Below are positions 26,291-35,674 of a stretch of 64,000 nt of DNA, in pieces. The first letter of the stretch is position 1. Each line of letters starts with the position of its first letter. The position numbers and the translations under genes were made by a program. Source of the DNA: Streptomyces californicus (GTDB lineage Bacteria; Actinomycetota; Actinomycetes; Streptomycetales; Streptomycetaceae); contig NZ_JNZZ01000008.1 in NCBI RefSeq assembly GCF_000717645.1, positions 62,001 through 126,000 on the forward strand, in the 5' to 3' direction. A model generated the notes under the pieces. The model did no database searches. It worked only from the letters and a program-made list of their open reading frames with translations, and was not told the DNA's origin.

Positions 26291-28102
26291 ATGCATCGGT
26301 ACAGGTCCCACACCTGCGGCGAGCTCCGCGCCTCTGACGTCGGCACCGACGTCCGGCTGAGCGGCTGGCTGCACAATCGCCGAGACCTGGGCGGCATCCT
26401 CTTCATCGATCTGCGCGACCACTACGGTCTGGTGCAGCTGGTGGCCCGCCCCGGCACCCCCGCCAACGAGGCGCTGGCGAAGCTCACCAAGGAGACCGTC
26501 GTCCGGATCGACGGCACGGTCTCCGCGCGCGGCGCCGACAACGTCAACCCGGAGCTGCCGACCGGCGAGATCGAGATCGAGGTCTCCGAGGTCGAGGTGC
26601 TCGGCGAGGCGGCCCCGCTGCCGTTCACGATCAACACCGAGGACGGCGTCAACGAGGAGCGGCGCCTGGAGTACCGCTTCCTCGACCTGCGCCGCGAGCG
26701 CATGCACCGCAACATCATGCTGCGCTCGGCCGTGATCGCCGCGATCCGCGCCAAGATGGTGGCCCTCGGCTTCAACGAGATGGCGACCCCGATCCTCACC
26801 GCGACCTCCCCCGAGGGCGCCCGTGACTTCGTCGTCCCGTCCCGGCTGAACCCCGGCAAGTTCTACGCGCTGCCGCAGGCCCCGCAGCAGTTCAAGCAGC
26901 TGCTGATGATCTCGGGCTTCGACCGCTACTTCCAGATCGCGCCCTGCTTCCGCGACGAGGACGCCCGCGCGGACCGCTCGCCGGGCGAGTTCTACCAGCT
27001 CGACGTGGAGATGTCGTTCGTCGAGCAGGAGGACGTCTTCCAGCCGATCGAGAAGCTGATGACCGAGCTCTTCACCGAGTTCGGCAACGGCCGCGAGGTC
27101 ACCTCGCCGTTCCCGCGCATCCCGTTCCGCGAGTCGATGCTGAAGTACGGCAACGACAAGCCGGACCTGCGCGCCAAGCTGGAGCTCGTCGACATCTCGG
27201 ACGTCTTCGCCGACTCCGGGTTCAAGGCGTTCGCCGGCAAGCACGTCCGCGCGCTGCCCGTCCCGGACACCGCGGGCCAGTCCCGCAAGTTCTTCGACGG
27301 CCTCGGCGAGTACGCGGTCGAGCACGGCGCCAAGGGCCTGGCCTGGGTGCGGGTGGGCGAGGACGGCACGCTGGCCGGCCCGATCGCCAAGTTCCTCACC
27401 GAGACCGACGTGAAGACGCTCACCGAGCGGCTCTCGCTGGTCCCGGGCCACGCCGTCTTCTTCGGCGCGGGCGAGTTCGACGAGGTCTCCAAGATCATGT
27501 CGGCGGTCCGCGTCGAGGCCGCCAAGCGCGCCGGCCACTTCGAGGAGGGCGTCTTCCGGTTCTGCTGGATCGTCGACTTCCCGATGTACGAGAAGGACGA
27601 GGAGACCGGGAAGATCGACTTCTCGCACAACCCGTTCTCGATGCCTCAGGGCGGCCTCGCCGACCTGGAGGAGAAGGACCCGCTCGACATCCTCGCCTGG
27701 CAGTACGACATCGTCTGCAACGGCATCGAGCTGTCCTCGGGCGCCATCCGGAACCACGAGCCCGAGCTGATGCTCAAGGCGTTCGAGATCGCCGGCTACG
27801 ACCGCGAGACCGTCGAGCACGAGTTCGCGGGCATGCTCCGCGCGTTCCGGCTCGGCGCTCCTCCGCACGGCGGCATCGCCCCGGGCGTCGACCGTATCGT
27901 GATGCTGCTCGCCGACGAGCCGAACATCCGCGAGACGATCGCCTTCCCGCTCAACGGCAACGCCCAGGACCTGATGATGGGCGCCCCGACCGAGCTGGAC
28001 GAGACCCGGCTGCGTGAGCTGAACATCCAGCTCCGCAAGCCGGTCGCCGCCAAGGGCGCGGCGGAGAAGCCGGCGGCGGAGAAGCCCGCCCCGGAGAAGT
28101 AG
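26291..28102 (+). CDS. aspS: Aspartyl-tRNA synthetase
   Basis: 603-residue class II synthetase. It shows an N-terminal OB anticodon-binding domain (about 1-105), motif 1 and [15 protein letters not shown], the flipping-loop region [15 protein letters not shown], motif 2 [20 protein letters not shown], a GAD insertion, and motif 3 [15 protein letters not shown]. The C-terminal 20 residues are a Lys/Ala/Pro/Glu tail ([18 protein letters not shown]) beyond the fold. At positions that decide tRNA-Asn discrimination in other bacteria, it has Leu33 (matching the E. coli Leu) but Asp where E. coli has Lys. Start ATG 26291. It ends at a strong terminator fused to a parS site. Confidence 0.96.
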   Translation: MHRYRSHTCGELRASDVGTDVRLSGWLHNRRDLGGILFIDLRDHYGLVQLVARPGTPANEALAKLTKETVVRIDGTVSARGADNVNPELPTGEIEIEVSEVEVLGEAAPLPFTINTEDGVNEERRLEYRFLDLRRERMHRNIMLRSAVIAAIRAKMVALGFNEMATPILTATSPEGARDFVVPSRLNPGKFYALPQAPQQFKQLLMISGFDRYFQIAPCFRDEDARADRSPGEFYQLDVEMSFVEQEDVFQPIEKLMTELFTEFGNGREVTSPFPRIPFRESMLKYGNDKPDLRAKLELVDISDVFADSGFKAFAGKHVRALPVPDTAGQSRKFFDGLGEYAVEHGAKGLAWVRVGEDGTLAGPIAKFLTETDVKTLTERLSLVPGHAVFFGAGEFDEVSKIMSAVRVEAAKRAGHFEEGVFRFCWIVDFPMYEKDEETGKIDFSHNPFSMPQGGLADLEEKDPLDILAWQYDIVCNGIELSSGAIRNHEPELMLKAFEIAGYDRETVEHEFAGMLRAFRLGAPPHGGIAPGVDRIVMLLADEPNIRETIAFPLNGNAQDLMMGAPTELDETRLRELNIQLRKPVAAKGAAEKPAAEKPAPEK

Positions 28103-28260
28103 CCCGCGCGGCCGGATCGGCCCGCATCGACGGATCTGACCGCGCCGACGGACCAGCCCGCACAAGTCGCGTGACTCGCATGGGTCGCGTGACTGGCGCG
28201 GGTTGAACTGACCGCGCGGGTCCGGCCGTCCGGACGGCGCCGCTGATCCCGCTCCGCCGG

Positions 28261-28276
28261 TGTTTCACGTGAAACA
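28261..28276. promoter_or_regulatory. parS site (ParB-binding), overlapping aspS terminator
   Basis: TGTTTCACGTGAAACA, identical to the site at 9784-9799. Its last five bases (AAACA) are also the base of the terminator hairpin at 28272-28305. Confidence 0.92.
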
Positions 28277-28305
28277 GCCCCCGATCACCTGATCGGGGGC
28301 TGTTT
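28272..28305 (+). terminator. aspS terminator
   Basis: Perfect 16-bp stem AAACAGCCCCCGATCA / TGATCGGGGGCTGTTT with a CC loop, ending in TTT. It shares five bases with the parS site. Confidence 0.9.
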
Positions 28306-28473
28306 CGTCGTTCGGTCACGACCACCGGTCACGGCCGGGGCGACGCGTACAGCCGGATGGCCCCGGTTCGGATTCGGCCGGGCCGGGCCCGGCAAAGACT
28401 GGCACCGAGACACCTCCACCGCACCGCGTGCCGCCCTGTCGCGCCGTCCGCCGTCACCGAGGAGCCAACCGCC

Positions 28474-29280
28474 GTGTCCGTCCCGCCCCGTCCGTCGGCC
28501 CTGCTCGCCGCACCGCTCCTCGTACTGGCTCTGCTGCTCGCCGGCTGCTCCTCGGGCCCGGCTCCCGCGAAGGCCCCTGTGGGCGCTCCGGGCCAGGGGG
28601 CGGCGGGCCCGGAGTCCGACGACGCCGCGTCCGCACGCCGGGCCTCGTCCGGCCCGGCCGCTGCCCCGAGTCCCACACCGAGCCCTGCCGCCATCCCCGG
28701 GCTGGGCCCGGAAACCCTGGCCGCGATCCCCGCCGAGGCCCGGCAGGCGTTCGTCGTGACCGGCGAGGAGGCCGACGCCAACCAGTCCAGCGCGGTCCTC
28801 TACAGCCGACAGGACCCGGCGAAGGGATGGCAGCCCGTCGCAGGCCCCTGGAACGCCCACAACGGCATGGAGGGCTGGACCGACCACCACGTGGCGGGTG
28901 ACCTGCGGTCCCCCACCGGCGTCTACACCCTCACCGACGCGGGCGGCCGCCTGCCCGACCCGGGCGCTCTGCTTCCGTACGACGAACAGCCCCGGTTCGC
29001 GGTGGACGGCGAGGGCTTCTTCGGCGAGCCGCTGGAGGGCTCCTTCGACTACGTCGTCGCGATCAACTACAACCGCACGGACGGTGTCAGCCCGCTCGAC
29101 CGCACCCGCCCCCTCGGCCTCGAACGCGGCGGCGGCATCTGGATCCACGTCGACCACGGCGGCCCCACCCAGGGCTGCGTCTCCATCCCGGAGGACCGGA
29201 TGCGGGAACTCCTGCGCACCCTGGATCCGGTGATGAAGCCCGTGATCGTGATGGGCGACGCGGAGTCGCTGGGGCGGTGA
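28474..29280 (+). CDS. L,D-transpeptidase (YkuD-like) lipoprotein
   Basis: 268-residue exported protein. The lipobox LLAGC places the acylated Cys at residue 25. A Pro/Ala/Ser-rich spacer runs to about 80, followed by a YkuD-type catalytic domain ending in IHVDHGGPTQGCVSIPEDRM, where His and Cys235 would be catalytic. Such enzymes make 3-3 peptidoglycan cross-links or attach proteins to the wall. The GTG at 28474 follows GAGGAG. A small motif deviation (TQGC instead of S-x-GC) is noted. It is likely monocistronic, since aspS is closed off by a terminator. Confidence 0.85.
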   Translation: MSVPPRPSALLAAPLLVLALLLAGCSSGPAPAKAPVGAPGQGAAGPESDDAASARRASSGPAAAPSPTPSPAAIPGLGPETLAAIPAEARQAFVVTGEEADANQSSAVLYSRQDPAKGWQPVAGPWNAHNGMEGWTDHHVAGDLRSPTGVYTLTDAGGRLPDPGALLPYDEQPRFAVDGEGFFGEPLEGSFDYVVAINYNRTDGVSPLDRTRPLGLERGGGIWIHVDHGGPTQGCVSIPEDRMRELLRTLDPVMKPVIVMGDAESLGR

Positions 29281-29379
29281 GGCCCATCACCGAAGCGGTC
29301 CACGAGCGGAGCGTTCAGCCCGTACGCTGAGAGTCTCCCGTGACGAGTGCTCCGGGGCCCAGTGCAGGAGGAGGTCGTT

Positions 29380-29961
29380 GTGAGCGTGGTCGAGGACCGC
29401 GTCCTGACGCAGGACGTCTTCGAAGAGCTGGCCCGTCACGCCATACGTGCCGAGGAGGCACTGAGGCTGGAGTTCGTGAACGGGAAACTGGGAGTCAAGG
29501 CTGTGCCGGACGGGGACCACGGGCGGATCATCGAGTGGCTGACGCGCCTGTGTATGCAGGCAGATCCGAACCGGTGGCTCTATCCCGAGCAGGGCCTGCG
29601 TATTGAAACCTATCGCAAGGGCAATGCGCGCCCCGACGGCAGTCTTGCCCGCAGCGGTGCCTTCGTCGGCCAAGGTGAATGGGCGGGCCCCGACGACGTC
29701 CTCATGGTCGTCGAGGTGACCTCGTACGACGAGGACACCGATCGCCGCGACCGCGTCGAGAAGCCCCGCGCGTACGCCGAGACCGGTATCCCCGTCTACC
29801 TCCTGATCGACCGTGACAGCTGCGAGGTGAAGGTCCACTCGCAGCCGGACGGTGTGCGGTACGAGCAGGTCGTCACCGTTCCCTACGGCAAGACCGTCAC
29901 CCTCCCCGACCCGGTCGGCATCGAGCTGGACACGGAGCCGCTCAAGAACTGGACGCGCTGA
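29380..29961 (+). CDS. Uma2 family (DUF820) protein, second paralogue
   Basis: 193-residue Uma2 protein: LRLEFVNGKLGVK, GNARPDGSLARS and LMVVEVTSYDEDTDRRDRVEKPRAYAETGIPVYLLID, containing the PD-(D/E)XK-like Asp, Glu and Lys. It is clearly diverged from the copy at 18095-18706. The GTG at 29380 follows AGGAGGAGG. Role unproven; this family is often annotated as endonuclease only from fold similarity. Confidence 0.85.
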   Translation: MSVVEDRVLTQDVFEELARHAIRAEEALRLEFVNGKLGVKAVPDGDHGRIIEWLTRLCMQADPNRWLYPEQGLRIETYRKGNARPDGSLARSGAFVGQGEWAGPDDVLMVVEVTSYDEDTDRRDRVEKPRAYAETGIPVYLLIDRDSCEVKVHSQPDGVRYEQVVTVPYGKTVTLPDPVGIELDTEPLKNWTR

Positions 29962-29976
29962 CCGACGCCATACGAA

Positions 29977-30013
29977 AGGAGCCCGGGACCACGAACAGCG
30001 GTCCCGGGCTCCT
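29977..30013. terminator. Bidirectional terminator between Uma2 gene and metG
   Basis: AGGAGCCCGGGACC (29977-29990) pairs perfectly with GGTCCCGGGCTCCT (30000-30013) around a nine-base loop. It lies between convergent genes. Confidence 0.88.
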
Positions 30014-30030
30014 CGCGTACGTACGGGGCG

Positions 30031-31644
30031 TTACGCCGGCTTCTCCTCCAGGCGCGGGAACAGCACCGCGCCCTTCGTCACCGTCGCGCCCGCGGGCAGG
30101 GCGCCCCACGTGCCCGCGTCCTGGACCCGCTGGTCGGCCAGCGCGCCCAGGGACTCCTCGGCGCCCAGGGAGTCCCAGAGCCGCTGCGAGGTCTCCGGCA
30201 TGACCGGGTTGAGCAGGACCGCGACCCCGCGCAGCGACTCCGCCGCCGTGTAGAGAACGGCCGCCAGACGGGCCTGGCCCTCCGGAGTGGTGTCCTTGGC
30301 CACCTTCCACGGCTCCTGCTCCGTGATGTAGCCGTTGACCTGCTTCACGAAGTCGAAGACGGCCAGGATGCCGGCCTGGAAGTCCAGCTCCTCGCCGATC
30401 TTCCGGTCGGCGGTCGCGACGGCCTTCGCCAGCCCCTCCCGCACGGCCAGCTCGGCGTCGCCGGCGGCCGTGTCCGCCGGCAGCACGCCGCCGAAGTACT
30501 TCCCGACCATCGCCGCCACGCGCGAGGCGAGGTTGCCGTAGTCGTTGGCCAGCTCGGAGGTGTAGCGGGCGGAGAAGTCCTCCCAGGAGAACGATCCGTC
30601 GCTGCCGTAGGCGATGGCCCGCAGGAAGTACCAGCGGTAGGCGTCCACACCGAAGTGCGCGGTCAGGTCCTGCGGCTTGATGCCGGTCAGGTTCGACTTC
30701 GACATCTTCTCGCCGCCGACCATCAGCCAGCCGTTGGCGACGACCTTGCCGGGGAGCGGCAGCCCCTGGGCCATCAGCATGGCCGGCCAGATCACCGAGT
30801 GGAAGCGGAGGATGTCCTTGCCGATCAGGTGCACGTCGGCCGGGAACGTGGCGTCGAACTTCTCCTGGTCGGCGCCATAGCCGACGGCCGTGGCGTAGTT
30901 GAGCAGCGCGTCGACCCACACGTAGATCACGTGCTGGTCGTCCCACGGGACCGGGACGCCCCAGTCGAAGGTGGAGCGCGAGATCGACAGGTCCTGGAGG
31001 CCCTGCTCGACGAAGTTCACGACCTCGTTGCGCGCCGACTCGGGCTGGATGAAGTCCGGGTTCGCCGCGTAGAACTCCAGCAGCTTCGGACCGTACGCGC
31101 TGAGCTTGAAGAAGTAGTTCTCCTCCTTGAGGAGCTCCACCGGCTTCTTGTGGATCGGGCACAGCTTCTGCCCGGCGAAGTCGCCCTCGCCGTCGATCAG
31201 GTCGCCGGGGAGCTTGTACTCCTCGCAGCCCACGCAGTACGGGCCCTCGTAGCCGCCCTTGTAGATCTCGCCCTTGTCGTACAGGTCCTGCACGAACTCC
31301 TGCACCCGGTCGGTGTGCCGCGTCTCCGTGGTCCGGATGAAGTCGTCGTTGGCGATGTTCAGGTGCTCCCAGAGGGGCTTCCACGCCTCCTCGACGAGCT
31401 TGTCCGCCCATGCCTGCGGGGTGACGTCGTTCGCCTCGGCCGTGCGCATGATCTTCTGACCGTGCTCGTCCGTGCCGGTGAGATACCACACCTTCTCGCC
31501 ACGCTGGCGGTGCCAGCGCGTGAGCACGTCGCCTGCGACGGTCGTGTAGGCGTGGCCCAGGTGAGGAGCGTCGTTGACGTAGTAGATGGGGGTCGAGACG
31601 TAGTACGCCTTCGCCGCCTGCTTCTCGGATCCAGTGGCCGCCAT
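30031..31644 (-). CDS. metG: Methionyl-tRNA synthetase
   Basis: 537-residue class I synthetase. Signatures: APHLGHAYT (HIGH box, 28-31), a zinc knuckle with CVGC and later CPIH (about 138-163), and GGEKMSKSN (KMSKS box, about 311). A C-terminal helical anticodon-binding domain follows. There is no C-terminal EMAP-like dimerisation domain, as usual for this shorter type. The ATG at 31644 follows AGGA; the frame upstream to 31836 is Arg/Pro-rich and non-coding. Divergent from the response regulator gene. Confidence 0.96.
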   Translation of the reverse strand: MAATGSEKQAAKAYYVSTPIYYVNDAPHLGHAYTTVAGDVLTRWHRQRGEKVWYLTGTDEHGQKIMRTAEANDVTPQAWADKLVEEAWKPLWEHLNIANDDFIRTTETRHTDRVQEFVQDLYDKGEIYKGGYEGPYCVGCEEYKLPGDLIDGEGDFAGQKLCPIHKKPVELLKEENYFFKLSAYGPKLLEFYAANPDFIQPESARNEVVNFVEQGLQDLSISRSTFDWGVPVPWDDQHVIYVWVDALLNYATAVGYGADQEKFDATFPADVHLIGKDILRFHSVIWPAMLMAQGLPLPGKVVANGWLMVGGEKMSKSNLTGIKPQDLTAHFGVDAYRWYFLRAIAYGSDGSFSWEDFSARYTSELANDYGNLASRVAAMVGKYFGGVLPADTAAGDAELAVREGLAKAVATADRKIGEELDFQAGILAVFDFVKQVNGYITEQEPWKVAKDTTPEGQARLAAVLYTAAESLRGVAVLLNPVMPETSQRLWDSLGAEESLGALADQRVQDAGTWGALPAGATVTKGAVLFPRLEEKPA

Positions 31645-31862
31645 GGCGGAAATCCTACGGCCCCGGGGAGGGGCATACTCACATCGGAGGCCGGGGCCCG
31701 TGCGCACCGGCGGTCCCGGCCGGCGCGAGGTGAGCGCGGCCGAGCGGTGCGGCGCCCCGCGGTGGAGAGCTTTGCGAAACATCCGTTGACGTAATGGTTC
31801 CCGTAGGAAAGTCGCATCCTGGGAGGGAGCGGACAAGCGTGCACGAGGCAGGGGTCATCACC

Positions 31863-32516
31863 ATGCGGGTACTGGTCGCCGAGGACGAGGAGACCCTCGC
31901 GGAGCTGGTCGCCACCGGACTGCGCCGGGCCGGCTTCGCGGTCGACACGGTGTACAGCGGGGACGCGGCCCTCGCGTACCTCGGCCTGCACGACTACGAC
32001 GTCGTCGTGCTCGACCGCGACCTGCCCCGGGTGCACGGCGACGACGTGGCCCGTCGGCTGATCGCCTCCGGTTCCCGCACCCGCATCCTGATGCTGACCG
32101 CCTCCGGCGCCATGGAGGACCGGGTCGCCGGGCTCGACCTCGGGGCCGACGACTACGTCACCAAGCCCTTCGAGTTCCCCGAACTGGTCTCCCGGGTGCG
32201 CGCCCTGCGGCGGCGCAGCGTCCGGCCGGTGCCGCCCCAGCTGGAGCGGCACGGCATACGGCTCGACACCGTACGGCGCTCCGCGCTGCGCGACGGCCGG
32301 GAGCTGGACCTCTCGCCCAAGGAGTTCTCCGTGCTCCAACTGCTCCTGGAGGCGGACGGCGGCACGGTCAGCGCGGAGGAACTGCTGGAGCGGGCCTGGG
32401 ACGCCAACGCGGACCCGTTCACCGGCGCGGTCCGCGTCTGCATGAGCAAGCTCCGCGCCAAGCTCGGCGAGCCCGCGCTGATCCGCACCGTGCAGGGCGT
32501 CGGGTACGCCCTGTGA
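31863..32516 (+). CDS. OmpR-family response regulator
   Basis: 217-residue regulator. Receiver domain about 1-115 with acidic EDEE, phospho-acceptor Asp51 (VVLDRDLPR), Thr79 and Lys101 (YVTKPFEF). OmpR/PhoB winged helix about 125-217 (LSPKEFSVLQLLLEADGG to [10 protein letters not shown]). ATG 31863 is chosen over a GTG eight codons upstream. The stop overlaps the GTG of the histidine kinase, forming a standard two-component operon of unknown signal. Confidence 0.93.
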   Translation: MRVLVAEDEETLAELVATGLRRAGFAVDTVYSGDAALAYLGLHDYDVVVLDRDLPRVHGDDVARRLIASGSRTRILMLTASGAMEDRVAGLDLGADDYVTKPFEFPELVSRVRALRRRSVRPVPPQLERHGIRLDTVRRSALRDGRELDLSPKEFSVLQLLLEADGGTVSAEELLERAWDANADPFTGAVRVCMSKLRAKLGEPALIRTVQGVGYAL

Positions 32517-33814
32517 GGCGGCCCTCCGCGCTGCGGCGGCTGGTGGAGGCGTCGAAGCTGCCGCACTCGACGATCCGGACCCGGATCGCCCTGGTCTACG
32601 GCGGCGTCTTCCTGGTGCTCGGCACCGCCCTGCTGGCCACCGTGAACCTGGCCTCGCGCGCCGGTACGGAGACCGAGGCGCGGGCCATCGCCTCCTCGGT
32701 GGTGGTCGTCCCACCCGGGTACACGGTGGACGGCCCCTTCGTCGCACGCGGCGTGACCGGGTCGCCCACCGCCTACGAGCTCACCGACCACGTCACCGAC
32801 GCCGCCGGCAAGCAGCTCATGAACTGGTCCTTCGCCGCGCTGCTCGTGATGACGGCGGGCGCGGTCGGGGTCGGCTGGTGGATAGCGGGGCGGGTGCTGC
32901 GCCCGGTCCACGCGATGACCGCGAAGGCCCGCCGCCTCTCCGAGCGGACCCTGCACCAGCGCATCGCGTCCAGTGGGCCCGACGACGAGCTGAAGGAGCT
33001 GGGGGAGACGCTGGACGCGCTGCTGGGCCGCCTTGAGCGGGCGTTCGACAGCCAGCGGAGGTTCATCGCGAACGCCTCGCACGAACTGCGGACCCCGCTG
33101 GCCACCCAGCGCGCGGCGATCCAGATCGGCCTGGACGATCCGTCGCCCGAGGATCTCGCGCGCACCCGGCAGACCCTGCTGGACACCAACCGGCGCAGTG
33201 AGCGGCTGATCGAGGGGCTGCTCGTGCTGGCCCGCAGTGAACGGGGGCTCGCCGCGGACGAGCGCGAGCCGGTCCGCCTCGATCAGGTGGTGCAGGAGGA
33301 GGCGGCCCGGTATCCGGCGATCCGGGGCGCGGACACCGGTCCGGAGGCCGCCGCGCGGGGAGGACCGGACGGAGGGGAAGCGCCGGCCGTGAAGGTCGTG
33401 GCGGCCGCCTGCTCCGTACGCGGCAACCGGCTGCTCCTCGCCCAACTGGTGGCGAACCTGCTGGCCAACGCGGTCACGTACAACGTGCCGGGCGGGTCGG
33501 TGGAGGCCGTGCTGAGCGGTGAGGGGGTCCTGCTGGTGCGCAACACCGGGCCGGTGGTCTCCGAGGCCGATATCGCGGGGTTCTTCGAGCCGTTCCGGCG
33601 GGGCGAGGGCCGGGACCGGATGGGGCCGGGGTCGGGGCTCGGGCTGTCGATCGTCCGGTCGATCGCGGTGGCCCACGGCGGAACCGTCACGGCGAGACCG
33701 GGCCCGAGGGGCGGTGGTCTCGCCGTGACCGTACGGTTGCCGGTCGATCAGCCCTCGGCGCCGGCCTCGCGGGCGGCGGTCCAGGCGGGCAGCCCGGCGA
33801 GGATCTCCCGGTAG
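32513..33814 (+). CDS. Sensor histidine kinase
   Basis: 433-residue membrane kinase. TM1 (about 27-47) is followed by an extracytoplasmic sensor loop of about 55 residues, TM2 (about 103-126, [21 protein letters not shown]), a HAMP domain, HisKA with His190 in [13 protein letters not shown], and HATPase_c with N box [13 protein letters not shown] and G box [14 protein letters not shown] 32513 overlaps the regulator's stop by four bases. The last 22 residues are encoded over the 3' end of the convergent VWA gene and may not matter functionally. Confidence 0.92.
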   Translation: MRRPSALRRLVEASKLPHSTIRTRIALVYGGVFLVLGTALLATVNLASRAGTETEARAIASSVVVVPPGYTVDGPFVARGVTGSPTAYELTDHVTDAAGKQLMNWSFAALLVMTAGAVGVGWWIAGRVLRPVHAMTAKARRLSERTLHQRIASSGPDDELKELGETLDALLGRLERAFDSQRRFIANASHELRTPLATQRAAIQIGLDDPSPEDLARTRQTLLDTNRRSERLIEGLLVLARSERGLAADEREPVRLDQVVQEEAARYPAIRGADTGPEAAARGGPDGGEAPAVKVVAAACSVRGNRLLLAQLVANLLANAVTYNVPGGSVEAVLSGEGVLLVRNTGPVVSEADIAGFFEPFRRGEGRDRMGPGSGLGLSIVRSIAVAHGGTVTARPGPRGGGLAVTVRLPVDQPSAPASRAAVQAGSPARISR

Positions 33815-35382
33815 AGCTCGGCGTCCGCGATCTCGCGGGGGGCCGTTCCGGCGTGGAAGTAGCCGGTGTTCGGGGCGTCGAGCTTCCGCAGGAAGTCGAA
33901 GCCCTTCGCGTCCGGGTCGCCGAAGGCGACGAACTGGAAGAAGAGCGGCAGCCGCTCCGCGTCCGCGAGGGCCTGCTTGGCGGCCTGCTTGGCGTCCGGC
34001 GGACCGTCCGTCTGGAAGATCACCAGGGCCGGGCCGGTGGCGCCGGACTTCTCGTAGTGGGCGACGACCTCCGCGACGGCGTGCTCGTAGTGCGTCCGGC
34101 CCAGGCGGCCGAGCTCCGCGTGCAGTTCGTCGACGCGGCCCTCGTGGCCGGAGAGTTCGAGGGTGCCGGTGCCGTCGAGCTCGGTCGAGAAGAAGACGAC
34201 CGGCACGGCGGCGTCACCGTCCAGGTGCGCGGCGAGGGCGAGGGCGCGGTCGCCCAGGTGCTGGGCGCTGCCGTCCTTGTAGAACGGCCGCATCGAACCG
34301 GAGCGGTCCAGTACGAGGTAGACGCGGGCGCGGAGGCCGGTCAGCCCGTGCGCCTTGAGCGCGGCCTGCGCCGCCTTGTACGGAGCGGCGAGCTGCGGAG
34401 CGCGCGAGGTGACCTTCGCGAGCGTGGTGGCGGGCTTGCCGGAGGCGGCCGCGGCCGGTGCGGCGGCCTTCTCGGGGGCGGCTTCCTCGGGGGCTGCCTT
34501 CTTGGAGGCGGCTTCCTTGGAGGCGGCCCTGTCGGCGGCGGCTTCCTTGGCGGTGGCCGGCTCGGTGGCGGCCTCTTCCGCCTCGGCGGGCTCGGCTTCG
34601 GTGGCCTCGGGCGCAGCGGCTTCGGCGGCCTTGGACGCCTTGGCCTTCGTGGACTCGGGCGCCTTGGCCTTGGCCGGGGCCTCGCTCTTCGCGGGCTCGG
34701 CTTCGGGGGTCTGCTCGGGACCCTTCTCGGCGTCGGGCTCCGAGGCGGTCGCGGAGGGCGCCTCGGCGTCGGCGGGCTTCGCCTCTGCGGTCTCCGGGGC
34801 CTCGACGGCCGTCGCTTCGGGGGCGGGCTCCGGCTCGGGGGCCTTCGCGGGGGCCTCGGCGTCCGCAGGCACGGCCTTCGTCTCCGCCTCGGGCTCCGGG
34901 GCGTCGTCGAAGTCGATCGTGATCGCCGCCGGCACGCTCTCCGCGGTCCCGGCCGCCTCGGCCCGGGCGGGCGTCCCGCCGGCGACCGGTTCCGCGGGCT
35001 TCTCCGCCTTGGCGGGTTCGGCGGCGACCGGCTTCTCCGTCTTCGGGGCGTCGTCCGGGGCCGACCCCTGCGCGGGGACGGTCGGCGACGCCGGTGCGGC
35101 GGCGGGCTTGTCGAACGCCTCCGCCACCAGGTCGGCGGCGGGAGTGCCGTCACGCTCCGTGGACGCGTCGGCGGAGGACGCCTTCGTCGACGACGAGGAC
35201 GAGGGGGAGGACGGGGCCGGGATCGACGCCTTCGGCTCCGCCGCGGGCTCGGCCGCCGAAGTGGTCTCCGGCTCCGACTCCTTGGGCTGAGTGCGCTCGG
35301 CCTGGGGCGGGACGGTGGCCGTGGTCGGCTCGTCCTGCTCCGTGCGGCCGAACACCTTACGCAGCAAGCTCCGAATGCCCAT
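33748..35382 (-). CDS. VWA-domain protein with long acidic Ala/Glu/Pro linker
   Basis: 544-residue protein. After a short basic start ([13 protein letters not shown]) comes an unusually long low-complexity region (about 20-320) made of Ala/Glu/Pro/Lys blocks, then a von Willebrand A domain (about 350-540) with the MIDAS motif LDRSGSMR (about 360), plus [12 protein letters not shown] and IFQTDGPPD. The VWA part resembles that of tellurium-resistance-associated (TerF/TerY-like) proteins. No ter genes are adjacent. There is no signal peptide; the basic start could bind membrane. ATG 35382 is chosen; MRK upstream (35400) lacks a ribosome-binding site. The 3' end overlaps the histidine kinase gene by 67 bases. 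Confidence 0.85.
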   Translation of the reverse strand: MGIRSLLRKVFGRTEQDEPTTATVPPQAERTQPKESEPETTSAAEPAAEPKASIPAPSSPSSSSSTKASSADASTERDGTPAADLVAEAFDKPAAAPASPTVPAQGSAPDDAPKTEKPVAAEPAKAEKPAEPVAGGTPARAEAAGTAESVPAAITIDFDDAPEPEAETKAVPADAEAPAKAPEPEPAPEATAVEAPETAEAKPADAEAPSATASEPDAEKGPEQTPEAEPAKSEAPAKAKAPESTKAKASKAAEAAAPEATEAEPAEAEEAATEPATAKEAAADRAASKEAASKKAAPEEAAPEKAAAPAAAASGKPATTLAKVTSRAPQLAAPYKAAQAALKAHGLTGLRARVYLVLDRSGSMRPFYKDGSAQHLGDRALALAAHLDGDAAVPVVFFSTELDGTGTLELSGHEGRVDELHAELGRLGRTHYEHAVAEVVAHYEKSGATGPALVIFQTDGPPDAKQAAKQALADAERLPLFFQFVAFGDPDAKGFDFLRKLDAPNTGYFHAGTAPREIADAELYREILAGLPAWTAAREAGAEG

Positions 35383-35589
35383 GGGCGAGGCCTTTCGCAT
35401 GAGTTGGGTGCGGGGAATGTCCGACCTGGGTGAATTCATCCCTGGCCAGGACGGATACGTAAGGTTAGCGGCCGGATCAGGCCGTACGCCGGTGCGGCCC
35501 ACCCCTGCGTCAACCGAGCCGCAACCGTTCCCGTGCCGAGTCCGGCGAGTTGTGCGCCGTAGCGCTCAAGGAAACAGCGGTGGCCCGGA

Positions 35590-35611
35590 CTTCACCCTCC
35601 GTTCACCGGGA
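35590..35611 (+). promoter_or_regulatory. PHO box (PhoP-binding direct repeats)
   Basis: Two adjacent 11-bp units, CTTCACCCTCC (35590-35600) and GTTCACCGGGA (35601-35611), match the Streptomyces PhoP direct-repeat unit, whose best conserved part is GTTCACC. They lie 64 bases before the start of the PhoX-like gene, a sensible promoter position. Direct evidence is sequence only. Confidence 0.75.
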
Positions 35612-35674
35612 GTCCCACCGGCCGCGTGGAGGCGCACCTACCGTCTCGCACGACACCAGACGGAGGGAATCCAC

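Larger units (their letters stand above)
28103..28473. other. 370-base intergenic region with parS and terminator
   Basis: No gene seen. It contains a short direct repeat of GTCGCGTGACT near 28167 and 28190, the parS site and hairpin at 28261-28305, and the leader of the L,D-transpeptidase gene with GGAG at 28461. The upstream extension of that gene's frame to 28357 has no start or ribosome-binding site of merit. Confidence 0.6.

Noticed and set aside
24890..28165. 1091-codon minus-strand open frame across aspS
   Set aside because: It is the antisense frame of aspS plus the wrong frame of the phosphatase gene; no domain, repeats of Leu/Gly/Val/Arg only.
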